48,551 nt of DNA, taken from positions 1-48,551 of the forward strand of contig URJJ01000016.1 of the NCBI GenBank assembly GCA_900548185.1. The letters run 5' to 3'. Positions 39,037-46,958 of this stretch are shown piece after piece (within the stretch, counting starts at the first letter, position 1; every line of letters begins with the position of its first letter). Source of the stretch: an uncultured Opitutales bacterium. Lineage in GTDB: Bacteria; Verrucomicrobiota; Verrucomicrobiia; Opitutales; Intestinicryptomonadaceae. The notes beneath the pieces are model-generated. The model was not told where the DNA came from. It worked only from the letters and a program-made list of their open reading frames with translations, and did not search any database. Both the position numbers and the translations under genes were made by a program.

Positions 39037-39654
39037 ATGGCAAACACAGACCTTTCAAAGGCAAAAAGCGAGCGCGAGAAGATGCTCTGCGGCGAAGAAT
39101 ACGACAGCCGGGACGCCGAGCTCTATGAAATGCGCAGGCGCACAAGGGCCGCAATCGCAAAGTACAACGCAGACCCGTCCCCCGAAAACATGAGGGAAAT
39201 TTTCGGGAGGCCCGCCGAAAACCTGACCATCATCCCGCCCTTCCAATGCGAATACGGGGAAAACATCAGGTTCGGAAAAGGGGTTTTCGTAAATTTCAAC
39301 TTCAGCGCCCTGTCGGGCGCTGCAATAGAGATAGGCGACAACTGCTACATAGGCCCGAACGTCGGCATCTATACGGCCATGCACCCCGTGGACCCTGAAA
39401 GGAGGAACATGGGCATAAATTTCGCCCGCCCCGTAAAAATCGGCGCAAACTGCTGGCTCGGCGCGGGCGTGACAGTTCTTGCGGGGGTTGAAATCGGGGA
39501 GGGCTGCACGATAGGGGCAGGGAGCGTCGTTACAAAAAGCATTCCGCCAAGATGCGTCGCATACGGCAATCCGTGCAGGGTGGCAAGGGGGCTGAATCCG
39601 GCGGGGAAGGCGGAGGCTTCGGAGAGATTCCCCGCATTGGCCGGGCGCGCCTGA
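39037..39654 (+). CDS. Maltose/galactoside O-acetyltransferase family (left-handed beta helix)
   Basis: 205 residues. The N-terminal mac domain (SEREKMLCGEEYDSRDAELYEMRRRTRAAIAKYN) is followed by hexapeptide repeats (GKGVFVNFNFSALSGAAIEIGDNCYIGPNVGIYTAMHPVD, IGANCWLGAGVTVLAGVEIGEGCTIGAGSVVTKSIPP). The catalytic His is in AMHPVD. Such enzymes use acetyl-CoA to acetylate sugar hydroxyls, commonly for detoxification. It is the last gene of the LysR-linked run, and ends convergently with the nonulosonic acid operon. The sugar specificity is not known. Confidence 0.9.
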   Translation: MANTDLSKAKSEREKMLCGEEYDSRDAELYEMRRRTRAAIAKYNADPSPENMREIFGRPAENLTIIPPFQCEYGENIRFGKGVFVNFNFSALSGAAIEIGDNCYIGPNVGIYTAMHPVDPERRNMGINFARPVKIGANCWLGAGVTVLAGVEIGEGCTIGAGSVVTKSIPPRCVAYGNPCRVARGLNPAGKAEASERFPALAGRA

Positions 39655-39744
39655 CGGGTTTCACTCCGGGCAGGCCCGCATCCTCCGCGCCCGGGGAAAC
39701 ATGAAGCCCTGCGGAGCGCGGGCGGCCCCCGAGGGTGGCGGGAG

Positions 39745-40773
39745 TCAGAGCTTAACGCCGCCCACAAGCCCGGCCGAAAGGGGCGTCCCGGCCGCGATGT
39801 CGCACGCGGCAAAGCCGCAAAGCACGGTCTCGTAATGGCGCGTGTGGAGGCCGTCCGACGGGCGGATTGAGCGGACGTTTTCCGGGGTGAACCTGTCTCC
39901 TGCCTTCATGTCGCAGACGACGAACAGCGAGCGGGCGAAGCGGCGGTTCCCCTCGTTTACGGCATACCCCGGGGCCCCCATAGCCTTCTCGGCGTCCCTG
40001 ACGGAGCGCACCAGGGCGGCGAACTCTGCGGGATTCAGCGAAAATGCGGAGTCTGCGGACGGCATCGAGCGGTCGAGGGTGAAGTGCTTTTCAATGGCCG
40101 AGCATCCGAGCGCCACCGCCGCCACGGCTGGCTCCGGCCCCATGGAATGGTCGGAAAGGCCGACTTTCACGCCCAGCGGGCCGAAGCGCGAAAGCATGTC
40201 CGAAACGGTCGCAAGGTTCATGTCCTCCAGCTTGGCCGGATACGCCGAGGTGCACTTCATCAAAGTCAGGTCGGGGCAGCCCTCGGACAGGCAGATGTCC
40301 ACCGCCTCGCAGATTTCGCCGAGGCTCGATATGCCGGTTGAAACTATCATTGGCCGCCCCTTCCTTGCGACGTGGCGCAGGAGGGGGTAGTCAACCGCCT
40401 CAAAGCTCGCTATCTTGAAGCGCGGAACGCCGATTGATTCGAGAAAGTCGGCGGACGAGGCGTCAAAGGGGGTGGAAAAGAACTCGATGGAAAGCGAGTC
40501 GGCAAAGTCCTTCAGGGGCTTCTGCCACTCCCACGGCATGCCCGCCCCGGAATAGAGGTCGTACAGGTAGGAGCCGTCCCAGAGCGTGCCGCCGGAGACC
40601 TTGAAGCATTCGCTGCGGCAGTCGATTGTGAGGGTGTCGGCGGTGTAGGTCTGGACTTTCACGGCGTCGGCGCCGCAGTCCTTTGCGGCGGCGATGACGC
40701 GCTTTGCCACTTCAAGGTCGCCGCAATGGTTTGCCGACATTTCGGCTATTATCTGGCACTTTTCATTTTTCAT
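39745..40773 (-). CDS. pseI: Pseudaminic acid synthase-like NeuB family enzyme
   Basis: 342 residues. It starts IIAEMSANHCGDLEVAKRVI and continues WEWQKPLKDFADSLSIEFFSTPFD, features of PseI more than NeuB or LegI. FKIASFEAVDYPLL, LSDHSMGPEPAVAAVALGCSAIEKHFTLDRSMPSADSAFSLNP hold metal and phosphoenolpyruvate contacts. The last ~60 residues are an antifreeze-like SAF domain (KAGDRFTPENVRSIRPSDGL). The enzyme condenses phosphoenolpyruvate with a 2,4-diamino-trideoxy hexose to the nine-carbon acid. It is the last gene of the operon and overlaps the acetyltransferase gene by 11 bases. Confidence 0.87.
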   Translation of the reverse strand: MKNEKCQIIAEMSANHCGDLEVAKRVIAAAKDCGADAVKVQTYTADTLTIDCRSECFKVSGGTLWDGSYLYDLYSGAGMPWEWQKPLKDFADSLSIEFFSTPFDASSADFLESIGVPRFKIASFEAVDYPLLRHVARKGRPMIVSTGISSLGEICEAVDICLSEGCPDLTLMKCTSAYPAKLEDMNLATVSDMLSRFGPLGVKVGLSDHSMGPEPAVAAVALGCSAIEKHFTLDRSMPSADSAFSLNPAEFAALVRSVRDAEKAMGAPGYAVNEGNRRFARSLFVVCDMKAGDRFTPENVRSIRPSDGLHTRHYETVLCGFAACDIAAGTPLSAGLVGGVKL

Positions 40774-41224
40774 GCTCGAACAAAAGGCAGGTTTCGCCGC
40801 CGAAGGCCGCAGTCCCGGCCGGGCGGTATCCGGCGCGCTCGAACGCGCGCGCGGAAGGCTTGTTTGACTTCTTTACGACGGCCCTCACAATTTTGGCAGG
40901 GCATGCCGCCGTGGCCATCCTTATGATTTCGGAAGCCAGGCCCATGCCCCGGAATTCCCGGCGGATGCTGAGGCTTATCTCGGGATGGGGGCCTCCCCTG
41001 TCCTCGACGCGCGCCTGGGCCGCAAAGCGTCCGGAGGCGTCCTCAAAGACAAAGAACAGGCACGACGCGTCCGCTATACGGGCCCCGAACCACGCGAGGT
41101 GGCCCTCCCAGCATATGGGCTTTGAATTTATTGAATTGCGGCGCACCTCCGGATCGTTGGAAAGCTCGAAAACGGCCTTCGCATCGCGGGGCCCGGCCGG
41201 CCTCATTCGCAGGAGCGTAGCCAT
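40763..41224 (-). CDS. GNAT acetyltransferase, probable PseH role
   Basis: 153 residues with a GNAT fold: MRPAGPRDAKAVFELSNDPEVRRNSI at the N-terminus, the acetyl-CoA loop RREFRGMGLASEII (residues ~88-101), and the C-terminal NKPSARAFERAGY. The opening resembles PseH-type enzymes, which acetylate the 4-amino group of UDP-4-amino-4,6-dideoxy-AltNAc. Its gene overlaps the TIM-barrel gene by 22 bases and pseI by 11, in the same operon as pseB and pseC, which supports this role. The exact amine is an inference. Confidence 0.72.
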   Translation of the reverse strand: MATLLRMRPAGPRDAKAVFELSNDPEVRRNSINSKPICWEGHLAWFGARIADASCLFFVFEDASGRFAAQARVEDRGGPHPEISLSIRREFRGMGLASEIIRMATAACPAKIVRAVVKKSNKPSARAFERAGYRPAGTAAFGGETCLLFEHEK

Positions 41225-41970
41225 TCCACGTCCCTTTCAAACGCATTGAGGTCGCAGGGCGACGGCTTTTCGGTTTCTATCGAGACCCTGGAGCCGTCGG
41301 GGACCAGCTCCAGCATGCGGGCGATGTCGAGCTCGCCGCGCCCCAGATTCACGTGCGTATCTACGGTCCCCCCGATTTTTTCCACATCGGACAGGTGGAA
41401 CATCGACGGGGACAGGCGCGCAAATTCGGCCGCGTATGCGTACGGGTCAATCCCCTGCGAGTTTGCCGCGCAAAGGGCGTGGCCGAAGTCAAGGCAGAAG
41501 CCGCAGCCGGCCTCTTCCATTATGAAGCCGACCTCCTCCGGGCTGAAGCCGCGGCAGATTTCGGCAGCCGCCCTCCCGGGTATCGGGCGCATCGGCTTGT
41601 TTTCGACGAGGGCGCGGGGCTCGCCGAAGCTTTTAAGCTGTCTGGCAGCCTCCTCGGCGGAGCCGCCCATGCCGCCGTGGAATATTATGCTTTCCGCTGA
41701 AAGCGCGTCCGCCAGCTCGCGCGTCTGGCGGTACAGCTCCAGGTTGGAGGCCGCCATGCCGCGCTCGGCAAGGTTGAAGCCGTTGGCGGAGTGCGGGGCG
41801 TGGATTACAAACGGCATCCCGGCCGTCTTCCACTTGGAGGCGGTTTCCGCGCTTCCCGGAACCGCGTAAAGCTCCAGATAGTCGAAAACTCCCTTCCGAT
41901 AGAGGCGGACGGCCTCGTCGAAATAGGCGCCGGTATTGACGCTCCAAAGCTTAAGGCCTATCCTTCTCAT
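41203..41970 (-). CDS. Xylose isomerase-like TIM-barrel protein
   Basis: 255 residues of the sugar-phosphate isomerase/epimerase (AP endonuclease 2) superfamily: IGLKLWSVNTGAYFDEAVRLYRKGVFDYLELY, VIHAPHSANGFNL, IIFHGGMGG, LVENKP, CLDFGHALCAANSQG, MFHLSDVEK and a final SIETEKP. The His and acidic residues at strand ends match a divalent-metal site. It overlaps pseF by 20 bases and the acetyltransferase gene by 22, so it belongs to the nonulosonic acid pathway operon. Standard Pse and Leg pathways have no such enzyme. It could epimerise or isomerise an intermediate, or substitute for a missing step. Confidence 0.77.
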   Translation of the reverse strand: MRRIGLKLWSVNTGAYFDEAVRLYRKGVFDYLELYAVPGSAETASKWKTAGMPFVIHAPHSANGFNLAERGMAASNLELYRQTRELADALSAESIIFHGGMGGSAEEAARQLKSFGEPRALVENKPMRPIPGRAAAEICRGFSPEEVGFIMEEAGCGFCLDFGHALCAANSQGIDPYAYAAEFARLSPSMFHLSDVEKIGGTVDTHVNLGRGELDIARMLELVPDGSRVSIETEKPSPCDLNAFERDVEWLRSCE

Positions 41971-42658
41971 TTCCGAATATCAGGGAATATTTGAGCTCCG
42001 CAAGCCTCCAGTCGTCGTGCGTGTCGATATCCTGGCACTCCTCGTCCGCTATGACAAACGCCTTCGACTGAGGCGGAAACATCGTTTTGTGCGCCTTAAA
42101 GACGCCCGTTTCTATGAAGTAGAACATGCCCACGTCGTAATAGCAGGGTTCGAGGTCCTGCGTGCGCGTATTCATCATGGCCCGGTTTACCGGCTCGATG
42201 AAGCCCCCCCTTATGCGCAGCGCATGCTCTACGGGCATGTGGAAGCGGCAGACCGGAGACAGCGCCCCGCAGCCCGCAAACTCCGCCGCAGCCGCCCTGA
42301 GGGTCTCTGGGCGCAGCAGGGGAACGCATGGGTACACGCAGCATATTGAGGAAAACGCCTCGCCCCGGGCGGCGTAGGCTTCGAGCACCTCGGAAATCAC
42401 GTCGGCCGTCGTGGCGAAGTCGTTCGAGGTCTCTTCGGAGCGCATGAAGGGAACCTCTGCGCCAAACGCCCTGGCCGTCTCCGCAATCTCGGCGTCGTCG
42501 GTTGAAACCATCACCCTTTCAAACACGCCGGAATTAAGGCAGGCGTCGATGGCGTATGAAATCATGGGTTTTCCCATGAAAGGCTTCACGTTTTTGCGCG
42601 GTATGCGCTTGCTGCCGCCGCGCGCCGTGATTATTGCTATGTCAGTCTTTCGCATCAT
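41951..42658 (-). CDS. pseF: CMP-nonulosonic acid synthetase (PseF-like cytidylyltransferase)
   Basis: 235 residues. The CTP-binding motif ARGGSKRIPRKN (12-23) is exact, followed by FMGKPMISYAIDACLNSGVFERVMVSTDDAEIAETARAFGAEVPFMR, and the C-terminal CQDIDTHDDWRLAELKY. This is the NeuA/PseF family, which transfers CMP from CTP to the nine-carbon acid. The closest type appears to be PseF. A start one codon later is possible. It follows the class III aminotransferase gene by 32 nt. Confidence 0.88.
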   Translation of the reverse strand: MMRKTDIAIITARGGSKRIPRKNVKPFMGKPMISYAIDACLNSGVFERVMVSTDDAEIAETARAFGAEVPFMRSEETSNDFATTADVISEVLEAYAARGEAFSSICCVYPCVPLLRPETLRAAAAEFAGCGALSPVCRFHMPVEHALRIRGGFIEPVNRAMMNTRTQDLEPCYYDVGMFYFIETGVFKAHKTMFPPQSKAFVIADEECQDIDTHDDWRLAELKYSLIFGNEKDRP

Positions 42659-42690
42659 TCCGGCCTCCGTTTTGCATCAATATGGCATTG

Positions 42691-43980
42691 TCATCTCACC
42701 TTGAAAAGGGGTTTCAGCGGCCTGCATCCGAGCATGCCGGCCAGCCTGTTTTCGCGCACGCCCTTTTTTATAATCGGGACGACCTCCGAATAGGCGTCCA
42801 AAAGCGCGTCTATGTCGCGGTCGGAGTGCGCGTAGGTGGTCTCGTGGGCGCCGAGGGTGATTATGCCGCGCTTCATCATCTCCTGGAGGTACAGGGTCTT
42901 TATCGTCCACGAACCGTACTTCGGGGTGTCCTTTATCGAGAGAATCGTCCACGCGGGGTGCCCGCTTATCTCAAGCACGTCCCCCATGTCGTGCTCCTCG
43001 ATGAGCGCCTTCACGTGCCCGAGTATGCGCGCGCCGTTTTTCTTCATAGTCTCCACAACGGGGCGTTCGCGGTACTTGGCCATCGTGGCAAGGGACGCCG
43101 CAAGCGACAGCGCCTCGCCGCCGAACGTAAACGAAAAGAAGCACTCCTCCATGAGCTTCATCACGTCCCTGCGCCCCACGACGGCGGAAATCGGGTATCC
43201 GTTTGCCATTCCCTTTCCGAACGTGGCAAGGTCGGGCTTGACTTTGAAAAACTCCTGCGCGCCGCCGTTTGAATAGCGGAACCCCGTGACCATCTCGTCC
43301 ATGACAAATAGCGCGCCGTTTTCGCGGCAGAGCCTCTTTACCTCCCTGAGAAACCCCGGCGCAGGCCACTCAAAGTTCATGGCCTCCATCACCACGCAGG
43401 CGATTTTTCCGGAGTGCCTCTTGAAGAGCGAAGCCAGGCTTTCGGGGTCGTTATACGCGAACTTCAGGGTCATTTTGCGGGTCGATTCGGGGACGCCCAG
43501 ATTGCGCGGGGTGGAGCCGATGTACCAGTCCTGCCAGCCGTGGTATCCGCACACCGCCACATAGTCGCGCCCCGTGTAGGCCCTTGCGACGCGCACGGCC
43601 CCCGCGGTGGCGTCGGAGCCGTTTTTGCCGAAGCGCACCATGTCGGCGCACGGAATCATGTCCCTCATCGCTTCGGCGACATAAACTTCAAGCGGGCACG
43701 GGAGGGTGAAAATAGTGCCTAGGGAGAGCTGCTTTTTTACGGCGGAGACGACATCGGGGTCGTTGTAGCCCAGCGACACGGAGCCAAGCGCGCACACGAA
43801 GTCAATATAGCGGTTCCCGTCGACGTCCCATATCTTCGAGCCCCTGGCCTTCGCCGCGTAAAACGGGGAGACGCCCAGCGGGTACTGCGTCCGGCTCTTT
43901 GAAAACGTCTGCGTCCCAAGCGGTATGGTTTTGAGGGCCCTGGCGAGCATCTCCTCGGATTTTTTATAGCCTCTTTTCAT
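42691..43980 (-). CDS. Class III aminotransferase (glutamate-1-semialdehyde aminomutase-like)
   Basis: 429 residues with class III features: GSKIWDVDGNRYIDFVCALGSVSLGY, the phosphate-binding GSDATAGAVRVARAYTGR, YHGWQDW (146-152), VVMEAMNFEWP, MDEMVTGFR (Asp228, Glu229) and the PLP lysine 256 in ATFGKGMANGYP. HemL itself is unlikely given the operon. Similar HemL-like aminotransferases occur in spore-coat and flagellar glycan loci. It overlaps the aldo/keto reductase gene by 4 bases, suggesting that the reductase and aminotransferase act on the same intermediate. A second amination of the sugar is inferred, not shown. Confidence 0.85.
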   Translation of the reverse strand: MKRGYKKSEEMLARALKTIPLGTQTFSKSRTQYPLGVSPFYAAKARGSKIWDVDGNRYIDFVCALGSVSLGYNDPDVVSAVKKQLSLGTIFTLPCPLEVYVAEAMRDMIPCADMVRFGKNGSDATAGAVRVARAYTGRDYVAVCGYHGWQDWYIGSTPRNLGVPESTRKMTLKFAYNDPESLASLFKRHSGKIACVVMEAMNFEWPAPGFLREVKRLCRENGALFVMDEMVTGFRYSNGGAQEFFKVKPDLATFGKGMANGYPISAVVGRRDVMKLMEECFFSFTFGGEALSLAASLATMAKYRERPVVETMKKNGARILGHVKALIEEHDMGDVLEISGHPAWTILSIKDTPKYGSWTIKTLYLQEMMKRGIITLGAHETTYAHSDRDIDALLDAYSEVVPIIKKGVRENRLAGMLGCRPLKPLFKVR

Positions 43981-44822
43981 CTTTTAAAATCCCATGCGGA
44001 CGGGTTTATCACGGACTCGTCGTCAACCCTGAACGCCGGCCAGTCCGCCTGCGGCGCCACAGCCCCGTACATCGAAACAATCTCAGAAAGCTCCCTTTCC
44101 GAGCACACGCCCACCACTATGCGGTCGATGCCCTCGCACCCCTTAAGAAACGACAGCGCCGACGCCAAGCGGGGCTCCGGTATCGAATCCAGGATTTTGC
44201 GCACCCTGTCAAAGTATGCGGGCGGCTCGCCCATAAGCAGGAGCCCCTGCAAAAACGCAGAGCGCGAATGCACCTCAACGCCGCGCGCCTTCAGCTCCGG
44301 GAGCATCGGCAAAAACCGCTGGTCCAGAATGTTGACTGGAACCTGGACTATGCCGACTTCAAACTTTTCCAGCACAAGCTCGAGCGAGGCGGGGTCGTAC
44401 ACCGATACGCCCACCCTTTCCGCAAGCCCGCTCCCCGCAAGCTCCATTGCCGCGCCCCACAGCCTCGGCCCGCACGGGGAGAGGAGGTCGCGCGCCTCGT
44501 GGAACATGAGGGCGTGGCACGACGCTATCCCCATCTTTTCAAGCGATGCGGCAAATGCCGCGCGCAGGCGGGCCTCGTTTTCGGCGTCGGAAAGTCCGGA
44601 GTCGCGCTTGACGGTCTTTGTGACAATCCTGAATCCGGAAATTCCCGCAAGCCCCAGGGCCGATTCGCTTCCGCCGTACAGAGGCGCGGTGTCTATGGTG
44701 TCGATTCCGGCGGCGCGCGCCGCGGAGAGTATCCGCGCGACCTCGTCCGCCGGGGTCCGCCCCGAAGCGTTCGATATGCCGTAGTCGCAGCCGAACTGGA
44801 CGGAACCCAAGCCTATTTTCAT
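43977..44822 (-). CDS. Aldo/keto reductase family protein
   Basis: 281 residues. The catalytic tetrad of the aldo/keto reductase barrel is present: Asp44 and Tyr49 in DTIDTAPLYGGSE, Lys69 in VTKT and His108 in LMFHEA. The remainder follows the family (GVSVYDPASLELVL, QVPVNILDQRFLPMLPELKARGVEVHSRSAFLQGLLL). It uses NADPH to reduce a carbonyl or to oxidise an alcohol in reverse. It overlaps both neighbouring genes by 4 bases (ATGA), so it is tightly coupled inside the operon. In this place it likely modifies a pathway sugar rather than acting in general detoxification. Confidence 0.87.
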   Translation of the reverse strand: MKIGLGSVQFGCDYGISNASGRTPADEVARILSAARAAGIDTIDTAPLYGGSESALGLAGISGFRIVTKTVKRDSGLSDAENEARLRAAFAASLEKMGIASCHALMFHEARDLLSPCGPRLWGAAMELAGSGLAERVGVSVYDPASLELVLEKFEVGIVQVPVNILDQRFLPMLPELKARGVEVHSRSAFLQGLLLMGEPPAYFDRVRKILDSIPEPRLASALSFLKGCEGIDRIVVGVCSERELSEIVSMYGAVAPQADWPAFRVDDESVINPSAWDFKR

Positions 44823-45907
44823 AGAGAGTCTTTCACGCGGCGGACAATCTCGCGAAGGTCGAAATCTTTAAGCGACGGGTAGAGCGGGAGCGACACGCAC
44901 CTGGAATAGTACGCCTCCGCGTTCGGAAAGTCGCCGACACGGAAGCCCAGCTCCCTGTAATACGGCTGGGTGTGCACGGGGATATAGTGAACCTGGAGGT
45001 TGAGGCCCCGCTTTCGGGCGCGCAGGTAGAAGCCCTCGCGGTCGTCAACCAGAACCGGATAGAGGTGGAAGCAGGCGTCGGACCACTCCCTCTCGGCAAG
45101 GTGGGGAAGGCCGAGGGAGGAGTTGTAGAATTCCACGATTTCGCGGCGCCTGGCCTTGAATTTTTCGAGCTTTCCGAGCTGGGAGACGCCGAGGGCCGCC
45201 TGTATGTCGGTAAGGCGGTAGTTGAAGCCCATGCGGCGCATTTCGTACTCCCAGTTTTTGGTGTGCTCCATGCCGTGCGAGCGCAGGAGCTTCAGCCTTT
45301 CATAGAGCTCGGGGTCGTTGGTGGTGACCGCCCCGCCCTCGCCCGTGGTTATGTTCTTCACGGGGTGGAAGGAAAATACGGCCATGTCGGAATACTCGCA
45401 GGAGCCGACTTTCGAGCCCCGGTAGTCCGAGCCGATGGCGTGGGCGGCGTCCTCTATGACGCGGAGCCCGCGCGCCCGGGCGAGCCTCGAAATCGCCTCC
45501 ATGTCGCAAGACTGGCCCGCAAAATGGACGGGGATGAGAAGGCGCGTCCGTTCGGTCAGCCCCCTTTCGATTTCGGCGGCCGAAATGTTGGCGGTGTCCG
45601 GCTCCACGTCGGCAAAGCGGACGGAGGCGCCGGTGTAGCGCACGCAGTTTGCGGAAGCGAGGAACGTTATGGGGCTTGTGACGGCCTCGTCGCCCGGGCC
45701 TATGCCGCACGCCGCCGCAGCGATGTGCAGCCCCGCCGTCGCGCTGGAGACGGCCACGCAGTATTTCGCGCCCGTGTAGGCGCATATGGCGTCCTCAAAC
45801 TCCCGCACTTTCGGGCCGCACGTCAGAAAGTCCGAGCGCAGAACCCCGAGGACCGCAAGGATGTCGGAGAGGCCGAGGGTCTGCCTGCCGTATCCGTAGG
45901 TTTTCAT
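44819..45907 (-). CDS. pseC: UDP-4-amino-4,6-dideoxy-sugar transaminase (PseC-like)
   Basis: 362 residues of the DegT/DnrJ/EryC1 family. It has VAVSSATAGLHIAAAACGIGPGDEAVTSPITFLASANCV, VIEDAAHAIGS (PLP-contacting Asp153 and His156) and the Schiff-base Lys184 in FSFHPVKNITTGEGG, followed by GFNYRLTDIQAALG. PseC transfers an amino group from glutamate to the 4-keto product of PseB. The gene overlaps pseB and the aldo/keto reductase gene by 4 bases each. Confidence 0.92.
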   Translation of the reverse strand: MKTYGYGRQTLGLSDILAVLGVLRSDFLTCGPKVREFEDAICAYTGAKYCVAVSSATAGLHIAAAACGIGPGDEAVTSPITFLASANCVRYTGASVRFADVEPDTANISAAEIERGLTERTRLLIPVHFAGQSCDMEAISRLARARGLRVIEDAAHAIGSDYRGSKVGSCEYSDMAVFSFHPVKNITTGEGGAVTTNDPELYERLKLLRSHGMEHTKNWEYEMRRMGFNYRLTDIQAALGVSQLGKLEKFKARRREIVEFYNSSLGLPHLAEREWSDACFHLYPVLVDDREGFYLRARKRGLNLQVHYIPVHTQPYYRELGFRVGDFPNAEAYYSRCVSLPLYPSLKDFDLREIVRRVKDSL

Positions 45908-46896
45908 TTCCCGATTCCGTCTATCAGTTCGCGCATGTCGTCAACGCTCAGCCAGCGGTCGTTGTTGCCGGAATGGTACTCGAAGTCCTGCGGTACGGGG
46001 CGCGAGCCGGGATAGTCGTAGCCGTGGAGGGCTATCTGGGGGAGGATTATGTAGAAATCCTTGAACTCTATCGTGTTGGGGGCGTCGGCCGCCGTTATCA
46101 TCTGCTCATGTATCTTCTCCCCCGGGCGGATGCCGACTTCCCTTATGGGAAGCTCCGGAGCCATGGCGCGGGCGAGGTCCGTTATTTTCATGGACGGTAT
46201 CTTCTTTACGTAAAGCTCGCCGCCCTGCATGTGCCTGGCCGCTTCAAGGACCATTTCGACAGCCTGCTCAAGCCTGAGCCAGAAGCGCGTCATGCGCGTG
46301 TCGGTCACCGGAAGCTCGGAGGCTCCCTCCGCTATGAGCTTTTTGAAAAACGGTATGACGGAGCCCCTAGAGCCCGCCACGTTGCCGTAGCGCACGACGG
46401 AAAAGCGGGTGTCCTTGGAGCCGCAGTACGAGTTGCCCGCAATGAAGAGCTTGTCGGAGCAGAGCTTTGTTGCCCCGTACAGGTTTATCGGGGCGCAGGC
46501 CTTGTCGGTGGAAAGGGCGACGACCCGGCGCACACCGCGGTCGATTGCCGCGTCTATTATGTTCTGGGCGCCTATGACGTTGGTCTTGATGGCCTCGAAA
46601 GGGTTGTATTCGCAAGCGGGAACCTGCTTGAGGGCCGCGGCGTGGATTACAACGTCTATCCCCTCGAAGGCCCTGAATAGCCTGTCCCTGTCGCGCACGT
46701 CGCCGAGGAAGAAGCGCAGCTTCTTTTCGTGGCCCCGAAACTCGGGCATGTTCTGCATCTCGAACTGCTTGAATTCGTCCCTGGAAAACACCACGATTTT
46801 CCCGACGCCGGGGTAGTCCCTCAAGATTGTCTTTATAAATTTCTTGCCGAAGCTGCCCGTGCCGCCGGTGACCAATATAGATTTCGCATTTTCCAT
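45904..46896 (-). CDS. pseB: UDP-N-acetylglucosamine 4,6-dehydratase, inverting (PseB-like)
   Basis: 330 residues of the SDR family. The NADP-binding loop is GGTGSFG (11-17). The active site has Asp131-Lys132 in LSTDKAC and Tyr140-x3-Lys144 in YGATK, the arrangement of FlaA1/PseB. It dehydrates UDP-GlcNAc and epimerises C5, committing it to pseudaminic-type sugars. It is the first gene of the eight-gene minus-strand operon and is separated by 62 bases from the divergent glycosyltransferase gene. A GGGGGA element about 10 bases upstream may be the RBS. Confidence 0.93.
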   Translation of the reverse strand: MENAKSILVTGGTGSFGKKFIKTILRDYPGVGKIVVFSRDEFKQFEMQNMPEFRGHEKKLRFFLGDVRDRDRLFRAFEGIDVVIHAAALKQVPACEYNPFEAIKTNVIGAQNIIDAAIDRGVRRVVALSTDKACAPINLYGATKLCSDKLFIAGNSYCGSKDTRFSVVRYGNVAGSRGSVIPFFKKLIAEGASELPVTDTRMTRFWLRLEQAVEMVLEAARHMQGGELYVKKIPSMKITDLARAMAPELPIREVGIRPGEKIHEQMITAADAPNTIEFKDFYIILPQIALHGYDYPGSRPVPQDFEYHSGNNDRWLSVDDMRELIDGIGK

Positions 46897-46958
46897 AACT
46901 TAAAAATCCCCCAAAGTTTGCTTGTGGGGGGCGGCTTTTTCAAGTACATAATCCGCCC

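Noticed and set aside
39655..39744. Terminator between the acetyltransferase gene and pseI
   Set aside because: GC-rich partial hairpins are present but no T run on either strand.
42691..43980. HemL, glutamate-1-semialdehyde aminomutase for heme synthesis
   Set aside because: The gene is locked by a 4-base overlap into the nonulosonic acid operon and no other heme genes are nearby; a sugar-pathway aminotransferase fits better.
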